Assembly (NCBI GenBank): GCA_001507425.1
Contig: LMAJ01000031.1
Span: 1 to 49,356, forward strand
Reading direction: 5' to 3'
From: Flavobacteriaceae bacterium CRH
GTDB taxonomy: Bacteria > Bacteroidota > Bacteroidia > Flavobacteriales > Flavobacteriaceae
Length of the DNA: 49,356 nt
Under the pieces are notes generated by a model. The model worked only from the letters and a program-made list of their open reading frames with translations. It was not told the DNA's origin and made no database searches. Below, in pieces: positions 41,292 through 49,356 of the stretch (position 1 is its first letter; every line of letters begins with the position of its first letter). The translations under genes and the position numbers were made by a program.

Positions 41292-43934
41292 ATGTCTGAA
41301 GGAGAAAAGTTAATTCCTATTAACATTGAAGATGAAATGAAATCAGCTTACATCGATTATTCGATGTCAGTAATTGTATCGAGAGCGCTTCCTGATGTTA
41401 GAGATGGCTTGAAACCAGTGCATCGAAGAGTTCTTTACGGAATGTATGATTTAGGTGTAACTTCAAGATCTGCCCACAAAAAATCTGCAAGAATCGTAGG
41501 AGAGGTTCTGGGTAAGTATCACCCACACGGAGATACTTCGGTTTATGATGCAATGGTACGTATGGCTCAAGAATGGAGTATGCGTTATTTATTGGTTGAC
41601 GGGCAAGGTAACTTTGGTTCTGTAGATGGTGATAGTCCGGCAGCAATGCGTTATACTGAGGCCAGAATGCGCAAAATCTCAGAAGATATTATGGCAGATA
41701 TCGAAAAAGAAACAGTTGATTTTCAACTAAACTTTGACGATACTTTATATGAGCCAAAAGTAATGCCAACAAGAGTTCCGACTTTATTAATTAATGGAGC
41801 AACAGGAATTGCAGTTGGTATGGCTACAAATATGCCGCCACACAATTTAACAGAAGTAATCAACGGTACACTTGCGTACCTTGATAATAACGATATTGAA
41901 ATTGACGAATTAATGACCTATATCAAAGCTCCGGATTTTCCAACCGGGGGTATTATATATGGTTACGAAGGAGTTCGTGAAGCTTTTAAAACCGGTAGAG
42001 GACGTATTGTTATGCGTGCGAAAGTTGGTTTTGAAGAAGTTGACGGAAGAGAATGTATTATTGTTACCGAGATTCCTTATCAGGTTAACAAAGCCGAAAT
42101 GATCAAACGTACGGCTGATTTAGTTAACGATAAAAAAATTGAAGGTATTGCCAATATTCGTGACGAGTCTGACAGAAACGGTATGCGTATCGTTTATATC
42201 CTGAAACGTGACGCTACGCCAAACGTAGTTTTGAATACCTTATATAAGTTCACATCATTACAATCCTCTTTTAGTGTAAATAATATTGCACTTGTAAAAG
42301 GCCGCCCACAAATGTTGAATCTAAAAGATATGATTCATTATTTTATTGAGCACCGTCATGATGTTGTAGTTCGCAGAACTCGTTTTGAATTACGAAAAGC
42401 AGAAGAAAGAGCGCATATCTTAGAAGGTTTAATTATTGCATCAGATAATATTGATGAAGTAATAGCCATCATCAGAGGTTCTAAAAATACAGAAGAAGCC
42501 CGTGAAAAATTAATCGAAAGATTTAGTTTATCCGATATTCAGGCTCGTGCTATTGTTGAGATGCGTTTACGTCAGTTAACAGGTCTGGAACAAGATAAAT
42601 TAAGAGCAGAATTTGAAGAATTGATGAAGTTAATCGAGCACTTAAAAGCTTTATTGGCCGATGTTAATTTAAGAACAGCTTTAATTAAGGAAGAACTTGA
42701 AGAAATTCGTGAGAAATACGGAGATGCCCGTCGTTCTCAAATTGAATATTCTGGTGGAGATGTAAGTATTGAAGATTTAATTGCCGATGAAAATGTGGTA
42801 ATTACAATTTCTCATGCAGGTTATATTAAACGTACCAACTTAACAGAATACAAAACTCAAAATAGAGGAGGAGTTGGACAAAAAAGTGCAGGAACAAGAG
42901 ATCAGGATTTCCTTGAACATATGTTCGTTGCAACCAACCACCAATATATGATGTTCTTTACCCAGAAGGGAAAATGTTTCTGGATGCGTGTTTACGAAAT
43001 TCCTGAGGGAAGCAAAACAGCAAAAGGAAGAGCAATTCAAAATCTTGTAAATATTGAAAGCGATGATAAAGTAAAAGCTTTCATTTGTACACAAGACTTA
43101 AAAGATAAAGATTATATCAACAGCCATAATCTTGTAATGGTTACCAAAAAAGGCCAGGTTAAGAAAACTTCTTTAGAGAAATATTCTAAACCAAGGGTAA
43201 ATGGTGTTGCCGCTATTACTATTAAAGAAGGAGATGAATTGCTTGAAGCAAAATTAACTAACGGAGAAAGCCAAATTATCTTAGCGGTTAAGTCTGGTAA
43301 ATTGGTTCGTTTTGAGGAAACGAAAACACGTCCGATGGGAAGAACGGCTTCCGGAGTTCGTGGAATTACTTTAAAAGACGATACTGATGAAGTAATTGGT
43401 ATGGTTACTGTTGATAAAGACAATGTTAACGATTCGCAAATTTTAGTTGTAACTGAAAATGGATACGGAAAACGTACTAAATTAGTTGACGACGATGGAG
43501 AAGATGTTTACAGAATCACGAACCGTGGAGGAAAAGGTGTGAAAACACTTAATATCACGGAGAAGACAGGTAAACTGATTTCTATTAACGCGGTAACTGA
43601 TGCTGATGATTTAATGATTATCAATAAATCAGGATTAACAATTAGAATGGCTATTGAGGATTTACGTGTAATGGGTCGTGCAACACAAGGTGTTCGATTG
43701 ATAAACTTAAAAGGTAAAGATTCTATTGCTGCCGTGACTAAAGTTATGAAAGATGATGTTGCAGAAGTTGTTGTTGATGAAGATGGTAATGTTATTGAGT
43801 CTGTTATCGAAAGAGTTAAGCCAGATTTAGAAGTTCTTGAAGATGATGGAACTGCTGAAGATGACGACGATGACGATTCTGATGAAGAAGTAGAAGACGA
43901 AGATGATTCTGAAGAAGAAGAATCTGAGGAGTAG
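41292..43934 (+). CDS. gyrA: DNA gyrase subunit A
   Basis: 880 residues. The N-terminal breakage-reunion domain contains HPHGDTSVYDAM (quinolone-resistance region; T82, S83 and D86 correspond to E. coli S83, A84 and D87) and AAMRYTEARM with the catalytic Tyr121. The C-terminal beta-pinwheel has a degenerate GyrA box (QNRGGVGQ near residue 523 instead of QRRGGKG). The last 30 residues are strongly acidic Asp/Glu. It introduces negative supercoils together with GyrB, which is not in the window. The TPR gene begins 48 bases after its stop, so the two may share a transcript. Confidence 0.97.
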   Translation: MSEGEKLIPINIEDEMKSAYIDYSMSVIVSRALPDVRDGLKPVHRRVLYGMYDLGVTSRSAHKKSARIVGEVLGKYHPHGDTSVYDAMVRMAQEWSMRYLLVDGQGNFGSVDGDSPAAMRYTEARMRKISEDIMADIEKETVDFQLNFDDTLYEPKVMPTRVPTLLINGATGIAVGMATNMPPHNLTEVINGTLAYLDNNDIEIDELMTYIKAPDFPTGGIIYGYEGVREAFKTGRGRIVMRAKVGFEEVDGRECIIVTEIPYQVNKAEMIKRTADLVNDKKIEGIANIRDESDRNGMRIVYILKRDATPNVVLNTLYKFTSLQSSFSVNNIALVKGRPQMLNLKDMIHYFIEHRHDVVVRRTRFELRKAEERAHILEGLIIASDNIDEVIAIIRGSKNTEEAREKLIERFSLSDIQARAIVEMRLRQLTGLEQDKLRAEFEELMKLIEHLKALLADVNLRTALIKEELEEIREKYGDARRSQIEYSGGDVSIEDLIADENVVITISHAGYIKRTNLTEYKTQNRGGVGQKSAGTRDQDFLEHMFVATNHQYMMFFTQKGKCFWMRVYEIPEGSKTAKGRAIQNLVNIESDDKVKAFICTQDLKDKDYINSHNLVMVTKKGQVKKTSLEKYSKPRVNGVAAITIKEGDELLEAKLTNGESQIILAVKSGKLVRFEETKTRPMGRTASGVRGITLKDDTDEVIGMVTVDKDNVNDSQILVVTENGYGKRTKLVDDDGEDVYRITNRGGKGVKTLNITEKTGKLISINAVTDADDLMIINKSGLTIRMAIEDLRVMGRATQGVRLINLKGKDSIAAVTKVMKDDVAEVVVDEDGNVIESVIERVKPDLEVLEDDGTAEDDDDDDSDEEVEDEDDSEEEESEE

Positions 43935-43982
43935 AAAAAATAAAACCACAGAAAATTAAAATTAAATACAAATTAGAATACT

Positions 43983-45254
43983 ATGAAAAGTAAATATGTA
44001 ATACTTGCATCAGCATTATTGATTTCAGTAGCTACTTTTGCTCAAAAAGATCAAATTAAAAGTGCAGAGAAAGCATTAAAAGGCGGAGATGCTCAAGGAG
44101 CAATTACCATATTAAAAGATGCTGAAAACATGGTGGTAAACGCTAAAGATGTTGAACAGGCACAATATTATTTTGTACAAGGTAATGCTTACCTTGACTT
44201 AGCAAACAAAAGTGTAGACACAGGTAAAAACTTGTCTCTTGCTGCTGAAAGCTACAAAAAATTAATTGATGTTGAAAAAACGTCTGGAAAAGTAAAATAT
44301 TCAACTCAGGCAGCTGCTTCAATTACTGAAATTAAAGGTAAATTGATTAATTCAGCTATTGCTGATACACAAGCTAATAAACATTCTGACGGAGCAAAAA
44401 AATTGTATGACGCTTATTTATTAGATAAAAAAGATACTATTAATTTATACTATGCTGCTTCTACAGCGGTAAATGCTCAGGATTATGATACAGCTTTGCC
44501 AATGTATGAAGAATTGAAAAAAATAAATTTTTCAGGCAAAGGAACTAGTTACACTGCTGTAAATAAAGCTTCAGGTAATGAAGATGGTTTTAATACAGCA
44601 AGCGAAAGAGATTTAGCAGTGAAATTAGGAACTCACGAAAAACCAAAAACGGAACCTATTCCTTCTAAAAGAGGAGAGATTTACAAAAATCTGGCTTTAA
44701 TTTTAGTTCAAAAAGGGCGTATCGAAGATGCTAAAAAAGCTATCGCTGATGCAAGAAAAACAAACCCGGAAGATTCTTCTTTAATTCTTACAGAAGCTAA
44801 TTTATACCTTGAAACTAAAGATTTTGATACTTATAAAAAATTAGTTAGTGAAGCTTTGCAAAAAGATCCAAACAATGCTGATTTAATTTTCAATTTAGGA
44901 GTAATTAGTAATAATGCTAAAAATCCTGCAGATGCTGAAAAATATTACCTAAAAGCAATTGAAATAAATCCAAACTATACAAATGCTTACCTTAATCTTG
45001 CAGCGTTAAAATTAGAAGCTGAAAAACCAATCATTGATGAAATGAATAAATTGGGTACTTCTGCAAAAGATATGAAACGTTATGATGTATTGAAAGCACA
45101 AAGAGAAAATGTTTTTAAAGGTGTTATTCCTTATCTTAAAAAAGCAAATGAATTAGATCCTAAAAATGAAGATGTATCTAAAACATTATTAGGTGTTTAT
45201 AAAGCATTAGAAATGACTGCTGAAGCAAAAGCACTAAAAGCGACAATGAATTAA
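43983..45254 (+). CDS. Exported tetratricopeptide-repeat protein
   Basis: 423 residues. The signal peptide (MKSKYVILASALLISVATFAQ) is followed by about seven TPR-like helix pairs: SAEKALKGGDAQGAITILKD, then AAESYKKLID, then YKNLALILVQKGRIEDAKKA, then LGVISNNAKNPADAEKYYLK, then AYLNLAALKLEAEKP. Repeats of this type bind proteins in the periplasm. It follows gyrA with a 48-base gap and is ended by the terminator at 45273, so it is probably transcribed with gyrA. The partner protein is unknown. Confidence 0.85.
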   Translation: MKSKYVILASALLISVATFAQKDQIKSAEKALKGGDAQGAITILKDAENMVVNAKDVEQAQYYFVQGNAYLDLANKSVDTGKNLSLAAESYKKLIDVEKTSGKVKYSTQAAASITEIKGKLINSAIADTQANKHSDGAKKLYDAYLLDKKDTINLYYAASTAVNAQDYDTALPMYEELKKINFSGKGTSYTAVNKASGNEDGFNTASERDLAVKLGTHEKPKTEPIPSKRGEIYKNLALILVQKGRIEDAKKAIADARKTNPEDSSLILTEANLYLETKDFDTYKKLVSEALQKDPNNADLIFNLGVISNNAKNPADAEKYYLKAIEINPNYTNAYLNLAALKLEAEKPIIDEMNKLGTSAKDMKRYDVLKAQRENVFKGVIPYLKKANELDPKNEDVSKTLLGVYKALEMTAEAKALKATMN

Positions 45255-45272
45255 TCATTCATTCTGTTCTAT

Positions 45273-45306
45273 AAAAAAAGCATTCGCCATGGCGAATGCT
45301 TTTTTT
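45273..45306. terminator. Bidirectional terminator between the TPR and osmC genes
   Basis: A perfect 34-bp palindrome centred on CCATGG at 45287-45292, flanked by seven As on one side and at least seven Ts on the other. It serves the converging TPR gene (plus) and osmC-like gene (minus). Confidence 0.9.
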
Positions 45307-45324
45307 TTGCTCAAAAATTATTTA

Positions 45325-45744
45325 TTAGCTGACCAAAGTAGCCGATAAAGTAATTGTAGTATTTAAAAGTTTAGATATCGGACAGATTTCTTTCGCTTTT
45401 GCTGCAGTTTTTTCAAATTCTTCTGCTGAAATAGAAGGAACTTTTCCTTTTAAGTCTAAATGAATTAAAGTTATTGTTCCGTCTTCAAAAGTTACAGTAG
45501 CTTCTGTAGCTAAATCCTCTGCAGTAAAACCTCCTTCGTTTAATAAAAAACTTAATTGCATTGTAAAACAGCCGGAATGCGCCGCAGCAACAAGTTCTTC
45601 AGGATTTGTACCAACTCCGTCTGCAAATCTTGTTTTAAAAGACAATTGAGCTTTATCCAGAGTTGTACTTTGAGTACTGATAGTTCCTTTTCCTTCCATA
45701 CCGGTTCCTTGCCAGTTGGCATTTGCTTTTCTTGTAAATTTCAT
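45325..45744 (-). CDS. osmC: OsmC/Ohr-family peroxiredoxin
   Basis: 139 residues, normal for OsmC. Both catalytic cysteines are present: Cys59 in VAAAHSGCFTMQLSFLL and Cys121 in EICPISKLLNTT. The N-terminal TRKANANWQG strand and KTRFADGVGTNPEEL helix start are family hallmarks. It reduces organic hydroperoxides. Transcribed toward the gyrA/TPR unit and separated from it by the bidirectional terminator. A TATATTTG box (45788-45781) lies 37 bases upstream. Confidence 0.93.
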   Translation of the reverse strand: MKFTRKANANWQGTGMEGKGTISTQSTTLDKAQLSFKTRFADGVGTNPEELVAAAHSGCFTMQLSFLLNEGGFTAEDLATEATVTFEDGTITLIHLDLKGKVPSISAEEFEKTAAKAKEICPISKLLNTTITLSATLVS

Positions 45745-45780
45745 TGTATAAAATATTAAGGTTTATAATCTTTTGATTCT

Positions 45781-45788
45781 CAAATATA
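45781..45788 (-). promoter_or_regulatory. Candidate -7 box of osmC
   Basis: TATATTTG on the minus strand matches TAnnTTTG; it ends 36 bases before the ATG (45744). No matching -33 TTG. Confidence 0.35.
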
Positions 45789-45960
45789 ATCAATATTTTA
45801 CAGAATAGTTTTATAGAATTTAATTAGAATGTTAAGTTTGGGGTTGAAATGGGAATAAGAATTTTACCACAAAGTGTGTAAAGATTTTTTTTATATCTAA
45901 GGGTTTTTATAAAAATGCAAAGTTCGCAAAGCTTTTATCTCATAGAATTGTCGTCCAGGA

Positions 45961-46060
45961 TGTCATCCTGAGGAACGAGGGATCACACTCGTAACCCGAC
46001 AAACTTGGGCAAAATTCTAAGTGAAATTTCTAGTGTGATCCCTCGTTCCTCGGGATGACA
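45961..46060. repeat. Long-hairpin element, copy 3 of 3 (about 100 bp)
   Basis: 28-bp terminal inverted repeats (45961-45988 and 46033-46060) pair with a single mismatch at 45969 (T where copy 1 has C), which can still form a G-U pair in RNA. The centre (CCGACAAACTTGGGC) has diverged more from copies 1 and 2. It sits in the 414-base spacer 45745-46158, which otherwise holds AT-rich repeat wording and the terminator below, with no gene. Confidence 0.9.
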
Positions 46061-46094
46061 AAACAGGAGTAAAATATTTCTTTGCGAAAAAAGC

Positions 46095-46135
46095 AAAAAA
46101 AAATAAGGTGCAATGATTATTTTCATTACACCTTA
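46095..46135 (-). terminator. Terminator of the DUF349 gene
   Basis: TAAGGTGCAATGA (46104-46116) pairs with TCATTACACCTTA (46123-46135) with one mismatch and a six-base loop. The minus strand continues into nine Ts. It lies 23 bases after the DUF349 stop. Confidence 0.8.
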
Positions 46136-46158
46136 CATTTATTTTAAATATTTAGATA

Positions 46159-48150
46159 TTATTCCTGACCTAAATTACGTAATTGTTTCAGTTTATCTTT
46201 CCAAACTTCAAGGCTTTCTTTGTGAATAGCGATGTTTTTGCGAACTTCAAGAACAATTGAATTCTCTTTTTTAGCATTTTTTGTATTTGTAAAAAATTGA
46301 ATATTATTCTCTAGTTGGAATATCTCATTTTGAACTTCCTCAATTTTACGCATTAGGAAAATCTTTTCATTATCTAATTTGCGAGTGTCGTTACTGTCAG
46401 ATAAAGAATCAATTCTTTTAGAAAAACGCATCATCTCCGTTTCTTTTTTGCTTAAACTTAATTTTTCAAAAAGAGCATCCAGGATTTTATTGAATTTTCC
46501 TTCGATATGGCGTCTTGAAAAAGGAACTTTTCCATAACCTTTCCAGGTTTCAATATGAAGTTTTATTGCGTCTAAATCTGTTTTGTGATCGCCTGTTAAT
46601 TGATATGCTCTTAAAATATCTAAGTAAGCTTTTTTATTATCAAAAGCAGCAACTTCATCTCCGTTTTCCTCAGATTTATGTTCTTTTAGCTTGTCAAAAT
46701 AATGGTTACAGGCATCTTTAAATTCTTTCCAGATTTTATCTGAATATTTTTTAGGAACGTGGCCAATTTGCTTCCATTCTTCCTGAATTTGTTTCATTAC
46801 CGGAGTAGTGGCACCAAAATCTGTGCTTTCCTGCAATTCTTTAGCTTTAGCAACCAAAGCCATTTTTTTATTTAAATTGTCGTTTTGATCTTTTTTTATG
46901 TCTTTATAAAACGAATTTTTAAAAGAATTAAAGTTTCTAACGGCATTTTTAAACGCAGCCCAGGTTTCTTCGTTTACATCAGATGGAACTTTACCAGCAG
47001 CAAAGAACTCATTTCTAAGTGCTTCAACTTTTTGTATTTGCAGCAACCATTGCGAGTGAGAATTTACTTTTTCTGTGCCTAAAACTTCAATTTTGGCAAT
47101 AATTTCTTTTTTAGCAACCAGGTTTTCTTGCTCATTTGCTCTCTGGCCTTCAAATAAAAGCTCTCTTTTATCATGAATTTTTTTAGTCAATTCACTAAAT
47201 TTATTCCAGATGGTGTCACGGTGTTCTTTAGAAACGGGTCCAATATCTTCTTTCCAGATTCTGTGTAAATCCTGTAATTCACGGAATGCTTTGCTAATAT
47301 CAATTTCATTAACCAATTCCTCTACACGGGCAACTATTTTTTGCTTTTGGTCCAGATTGTATTTAAAATCCAGATCTCTCGCTTCACGATCTAAGTGTAA
47401 ATAATCATAAAAATTTTCTACATGAAAGTGATAATTATTCCAAACGTGATTGTATTTGTCTTTTGGAATTGCTCCGGCATTTTTCCATCTTTCTCTTAAA
47501 TCATTAAAATGTTTAAGTGTGTCCTTAATGTTTTCCTGCGGATTTATAAGTTCTTTTAGTTCCTCAACAATAGCAAGTCGATTCTCTAAATTAGATTTTA
47601 AGTTAGTTTGTAAATGTTTAAAATGAGCATTTCTTTTTTCTCTAAAAACATTATAGTATTCATCAAACTTAGATTTTAATGGAGAAAGATATTCAAATTC
47701 CTCATTTGGATCTTGTTTTGAATTGTTAAATTCTTCTTTTTTCTCCTCTATGAGGTGATTATATTGTAATAAAAATGCCTTTTTAATTTCTTCTATATGA
47801 TCTTTTACAGACATTGTTTTGTCTGTATTCACAAGTTTTTTTAATTCATCAACAAGTGCATCCAGCGAAAAAGTGTCATAATCCTGCATAGGAATGTCAT
47901 GACGCTCTTTTAGCGTCTCATCTTCACTTTCCTCAGCATTCGAATTTGTTATCGCATCTAATGCTGTCTGGTGGGTAGATTCTGTAACTTCTTCAGTGTT
48001 TTCCACAGTACTTTCTGTAAGTGAAATTTCATTTTCCGGTGTTACTTCAGAATCTGATGTTTCTACTGCATCGCTTTGTATAGAATCGTTAATTTCAATT
48101 CCTGCTTTTCCGTCTGCATCTTGCAGGTTATCATTCTTTTCTTCTAACAT
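46159..48150 (-). CDS. DUF349 coiled-coil protein
   Basis: 663 residues. An acidic low-complexity N-terminus (about 1-100, rich in Glu, Ser, Thr, Asp) is followed by five or six DUF349 repeats. Each is about 70 residues with a Trp-centred motif, such as FNDLRERWKNAGAIPKDKYN, LHRIWKEDIGPVSKEHRDTI, QEEWKQIGHVPKKYSDKIWK and IETWKGYGKVPFSRRHIEGK. A terminal coiled coil (about 600-655) ends with KLKQLRNLGQE. The family is common in Bacteroidota with no settled function. Predicted cytoplasmic. Its gene is single, with its own terminator. Confidence 0.88.
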   Translation of the reverse strand: MLEEKNDNLQDADGKAGIEINDSIQSDAVETSDSEVTPENEISLTESTVENTEEVTESTHQTALDAITNSNAEESEDETLKERHDIPMQDYDTFSLDALVDELKKLVNTDKTMSVKDHIEEIKKAFLLQYNHLIEEKKEEFNNSKQDPNEEFEYLSPLKSKFDEYYNVFREKRNAHFKHLQTNLKSNLENRLAIVEELKELINPQENIKDTLKHFNDLRERWKNAGAIPKDKYNHVWNNYHFHVENFYDYLHLDREARDLDFKYNLDQKQKIVARVEELVNEIDISKAFRELQDLHRIWKEDIGPVSKEHRDTIWNKFSELTKKIHDKRELLFEGQRANEQENLVAKKEIIAKIEVLGTEKVNSHSQWLLQIQKVEALRNEFFAAGKVPSDVNEETWAAFKNAVRNFNSFKNSFYKDIKKDQNDNLNKKMALVAKAKELQESTDFGATTPVMKQIQEEWKQIGHVPKKYSDKIWKEFKDACNHYFDKLKEHKSEENGDEVAAFDNKKAYLDILRAYQLTGDHKTDLDAIKLHIETWKGYGKVPFSRRHIEGKFNKILDALFEKLSLSKKETEMMRFSKRIDSLSDSNDTRKLDNEKIFLMRKIEEVQNEIFQLENNIQFFTNTKNAKKENSIVLEVRKNIAIHKESLEVWKDKLKQLRNLGQE

Positions 48151-48406
48151 TTTAAATGTATAAGGATTTTTATTTTAAACATTGCGAAAGATAGTAAAGG
48201 TGTTTCTAAATACAAAATAAATTGTTTGTTTATACGATATTTACGATCAAATTCTTATTTATTGTACTATTTTATAAATATGATATTGATTTTTTTACTG
48301 TTTTTTTTGAAGTTAATTTAAATTTTACCATAATTGATTTTTCCAAAAAAAGAATACTTTCCAAAATAAAATGATTTTATTTTACTCTGTTAGAATTGAT
48401 TTTTAA

Positions 48407-49156
48407 TTAAAATAATATCAAAACACCGGCTTCTAAACCATAATTATACGATTTTTTATCGCCAAAGGCTATACTCGGATGTATGTAAGCCATATTGTTA
48501 GGTGTTATCTTTCTTCCATATTCAAGATAAGCATTATTTTGATACCCTTTTACTGTACCATTATATCGAAAAGTAACATCAGCACCAATCCAGTTTTTGC
48601 CAAAATAACGAACTATAAGATTTTCGTAACATGTAGTTTCAACGTGTTTTCGATTGTCTGAACCTGCAAAACTGCTGAAATTTTCTAATATTGAAAGCCA
48701 TAAATATTTATTATCTGCATCAAGATATTGCCCATAAAATATAGAAGGAACAGCAATCCATTTTCCTGAACCCAAGTTATGATCAGTTGAAGAATCTGAT
48801 ATTATACGAACTCTGAAAGCGACTCCTCTTTTTTCGTTTAAATAAGGGGTATTTGCAACCCCAAAAGAAACATCACCTAAACCGGTGGCAGTTTCGCCGT
48901 TTGTACTTTTAGAAACTAAAGGCAAATCTGCACGGAAATTCCATGTTTTTCCAAACGGCAGTATTACTCTCATATCTGTAGTGTTAATGTACCCATTCTC
49001 AGTGTCCAGATATTCATTAAATGCGACGAATGTTCTTTTAAAGTAGTTAATACGATCGTTGCTAAATGGAGTTTCTTGCAGTTCTTCTACAATTTGTGCA
49101 TTTGCCGATAAAGAAAATGCGGCAGCAAATAAAATTATAAATGTAATATTTTTCAT
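48407..49156 (-). CDS. Outer-membrane beta-barrel protein (transporter-like)
   Basis: 249 residues. The signal peptide (MKNITFIILFAAAFSLSANA) is followed by a pattern of alternating strands ending in an aromatic residue, typical of small beta-barrels: ILPFGKTWNFRADLPLVSKS, GLGDVSFGVANTPYL, GVAFRVRIISDSS, YLWLSILENFSSF and a final strand YNYGLEAGVLILF ending in Phe, as outer-membrane proteins do. Sequence resembles the Phenol_MetA_deg transporter-like family by eye. The substrate is unknown. A second copy follows it upstream (49264 onward), so this is one of a tandem pair. Confidence 0.7.
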   Translation of the reverse strand: MKNITFIILFAAAFSLSANAQIVEELQETPFSNDRINYFKRTFVAFNEYLDTENGYINTTDMRVILPFGKTWNFRADLPLVSKSTNGETATGLGDVSFGVANTPYLNEKRGVAFRVRIISDSSTDHNLGSGKWIAVPSIFYGQYLDADNKYLWLSILENFSSFAGSDNRKHVETTCYENLIVRYFGKNWIGADVTFRYNGTVKGYQNNAYLEYGRKITPNNMAYIHPSIAFGDKKSYNYGLEAGVLILF

Positions 49157-49174
49157 ATGTTTTAAATTTTATTT

Positions 49175-49201
49175 CAAAAATAAGTAAAAATAAACTTACA
49201 A
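49175..49201 (-). promoter_or_regulatory. Candidate promoter of the beta-barrel gene
   Basis: On the minus strand TTG (49201-49199) is followed after 16 bases by TATTTTTG (49182-49175), which ends 18 bases before the ATG (49156). The spacing is a little short. Confidence 0.4.
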
Positions 49202-49263
49202 ATAAAATTTTAAAACAAATATTTTTTTTAGTAGTAAAAAGAATGATTCCCGTTTCTATTTGT

Positions 49264-49356
49264 TTAAAATAGAATTAAAACACCAAGTTCAAGACCAAAA
49301 TTATACGATTTATGATTTCCAAAACTAACACTCGGATGAATATATGCCATATCGTT
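49264..49356 (-). CDS. Second beta-barrel paralogue, C-terminal end only
   Basis: The last 30 codons of a gene that starts beyond the right edge. They read NDMAYIHPSVSFGNHKSY then NFGLELGVLILF and stop, against NNMAYIHPSIAFGDKKSY then NYGLEAGVLILF in the gene at 48407. The two are clearly tandem duplicates. Confidence 0.85.
   Translation of the reverse strand, partial: NDMAYIHPSVSFGNHKSYNFGLELGVLILF

Noticed and set aside
1..49356. tRNA and rRNA genes
   Set aside because: I looked for typical T-loop and rRNA wording in the spacers and saw none; a covariance search would be needed for certainty.

Overview
The window looks like a chromosomal segment of a Flavobacterium-type member of the Bacteroidota, closest in style to F. 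johnsoniae relatives. The support is AT-rich DNA, SprB-type repeat surface proteins, promoters of the TTG / TAnnTTTG type instead of sigma70 boxes, no Shine-Dalgarno sequences, and intergenic spacers full of short dispersed and palindromic repeats. I saw no rRNA, tRNA, CRISPR array or complete transposase gene. No database search was possible; family names come from motifs read by eye.

Layout. (1) 1-10.0 kb, minus strand: a tight cell-surface operon. It runs from a 1584-residue exported protein to a 691-residue fibronectin-III-like protein one base downstream, and then to at least three tandem paralogues that each end in one SprB-like repeat and overlap the next gene by 26 bp. (2) 10.2-20.5 kb: housekeeping genes with accessory pieces between them. 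These are yebC, a Prc-type S41 protease, gcvT, nnrD, a HipA-like kinase with a DUF3037 partner, a PL1 pectate lyase lipoprotein, a Crp-like regulator and a GNAT acetyltransferase. (3) 20.5-26.1 kb: a low-GC accessory island of small unknown genes. It holds a HutD-like protein, an XRE regulator preceded by an array of palindromes spaced 21 bp apart, a CxxC-zinc protein and a frameshifted gene. GC-rich repeat elements and a duplicated stub of the GNAT gene punctuate it. (4) 26.3-31.4 kb: the threonine operon thrA-thrB-thrC on the minus strand. It is preceded by an unannotated 33-residue leader ORF with 12 threonine codons and possible alternative hairpins. (5) 31.9-49.4 kb: hutH, a PhoU-like protein with a Pit phosphate transporter, a DUF421 membrane protein, a RimB-RimK fusion, clpC, gyrA with a TPR protein, an OsmC protein, a DUF349 protein and two tandem outer-membrane beta-barrel-like proteins, the second cut by the window edge.

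How the parts work together. The thr genes form one pathway from aspartate to threonine, and the leader gives a plausible feedback route. The PhoU-like/Pit pair is a phosphate uptake unit. The left-hand operon probably builds or decorates the cell surface, but its role is unknown. The most novel signals are the threonine leader, the 21-bp palindrome array before the XRE gene, the overlapping SprB-repeat paralogue array, three roughly 100-bp hairpin elements whose arms co-vary, and the disrupted gene pair in the island.
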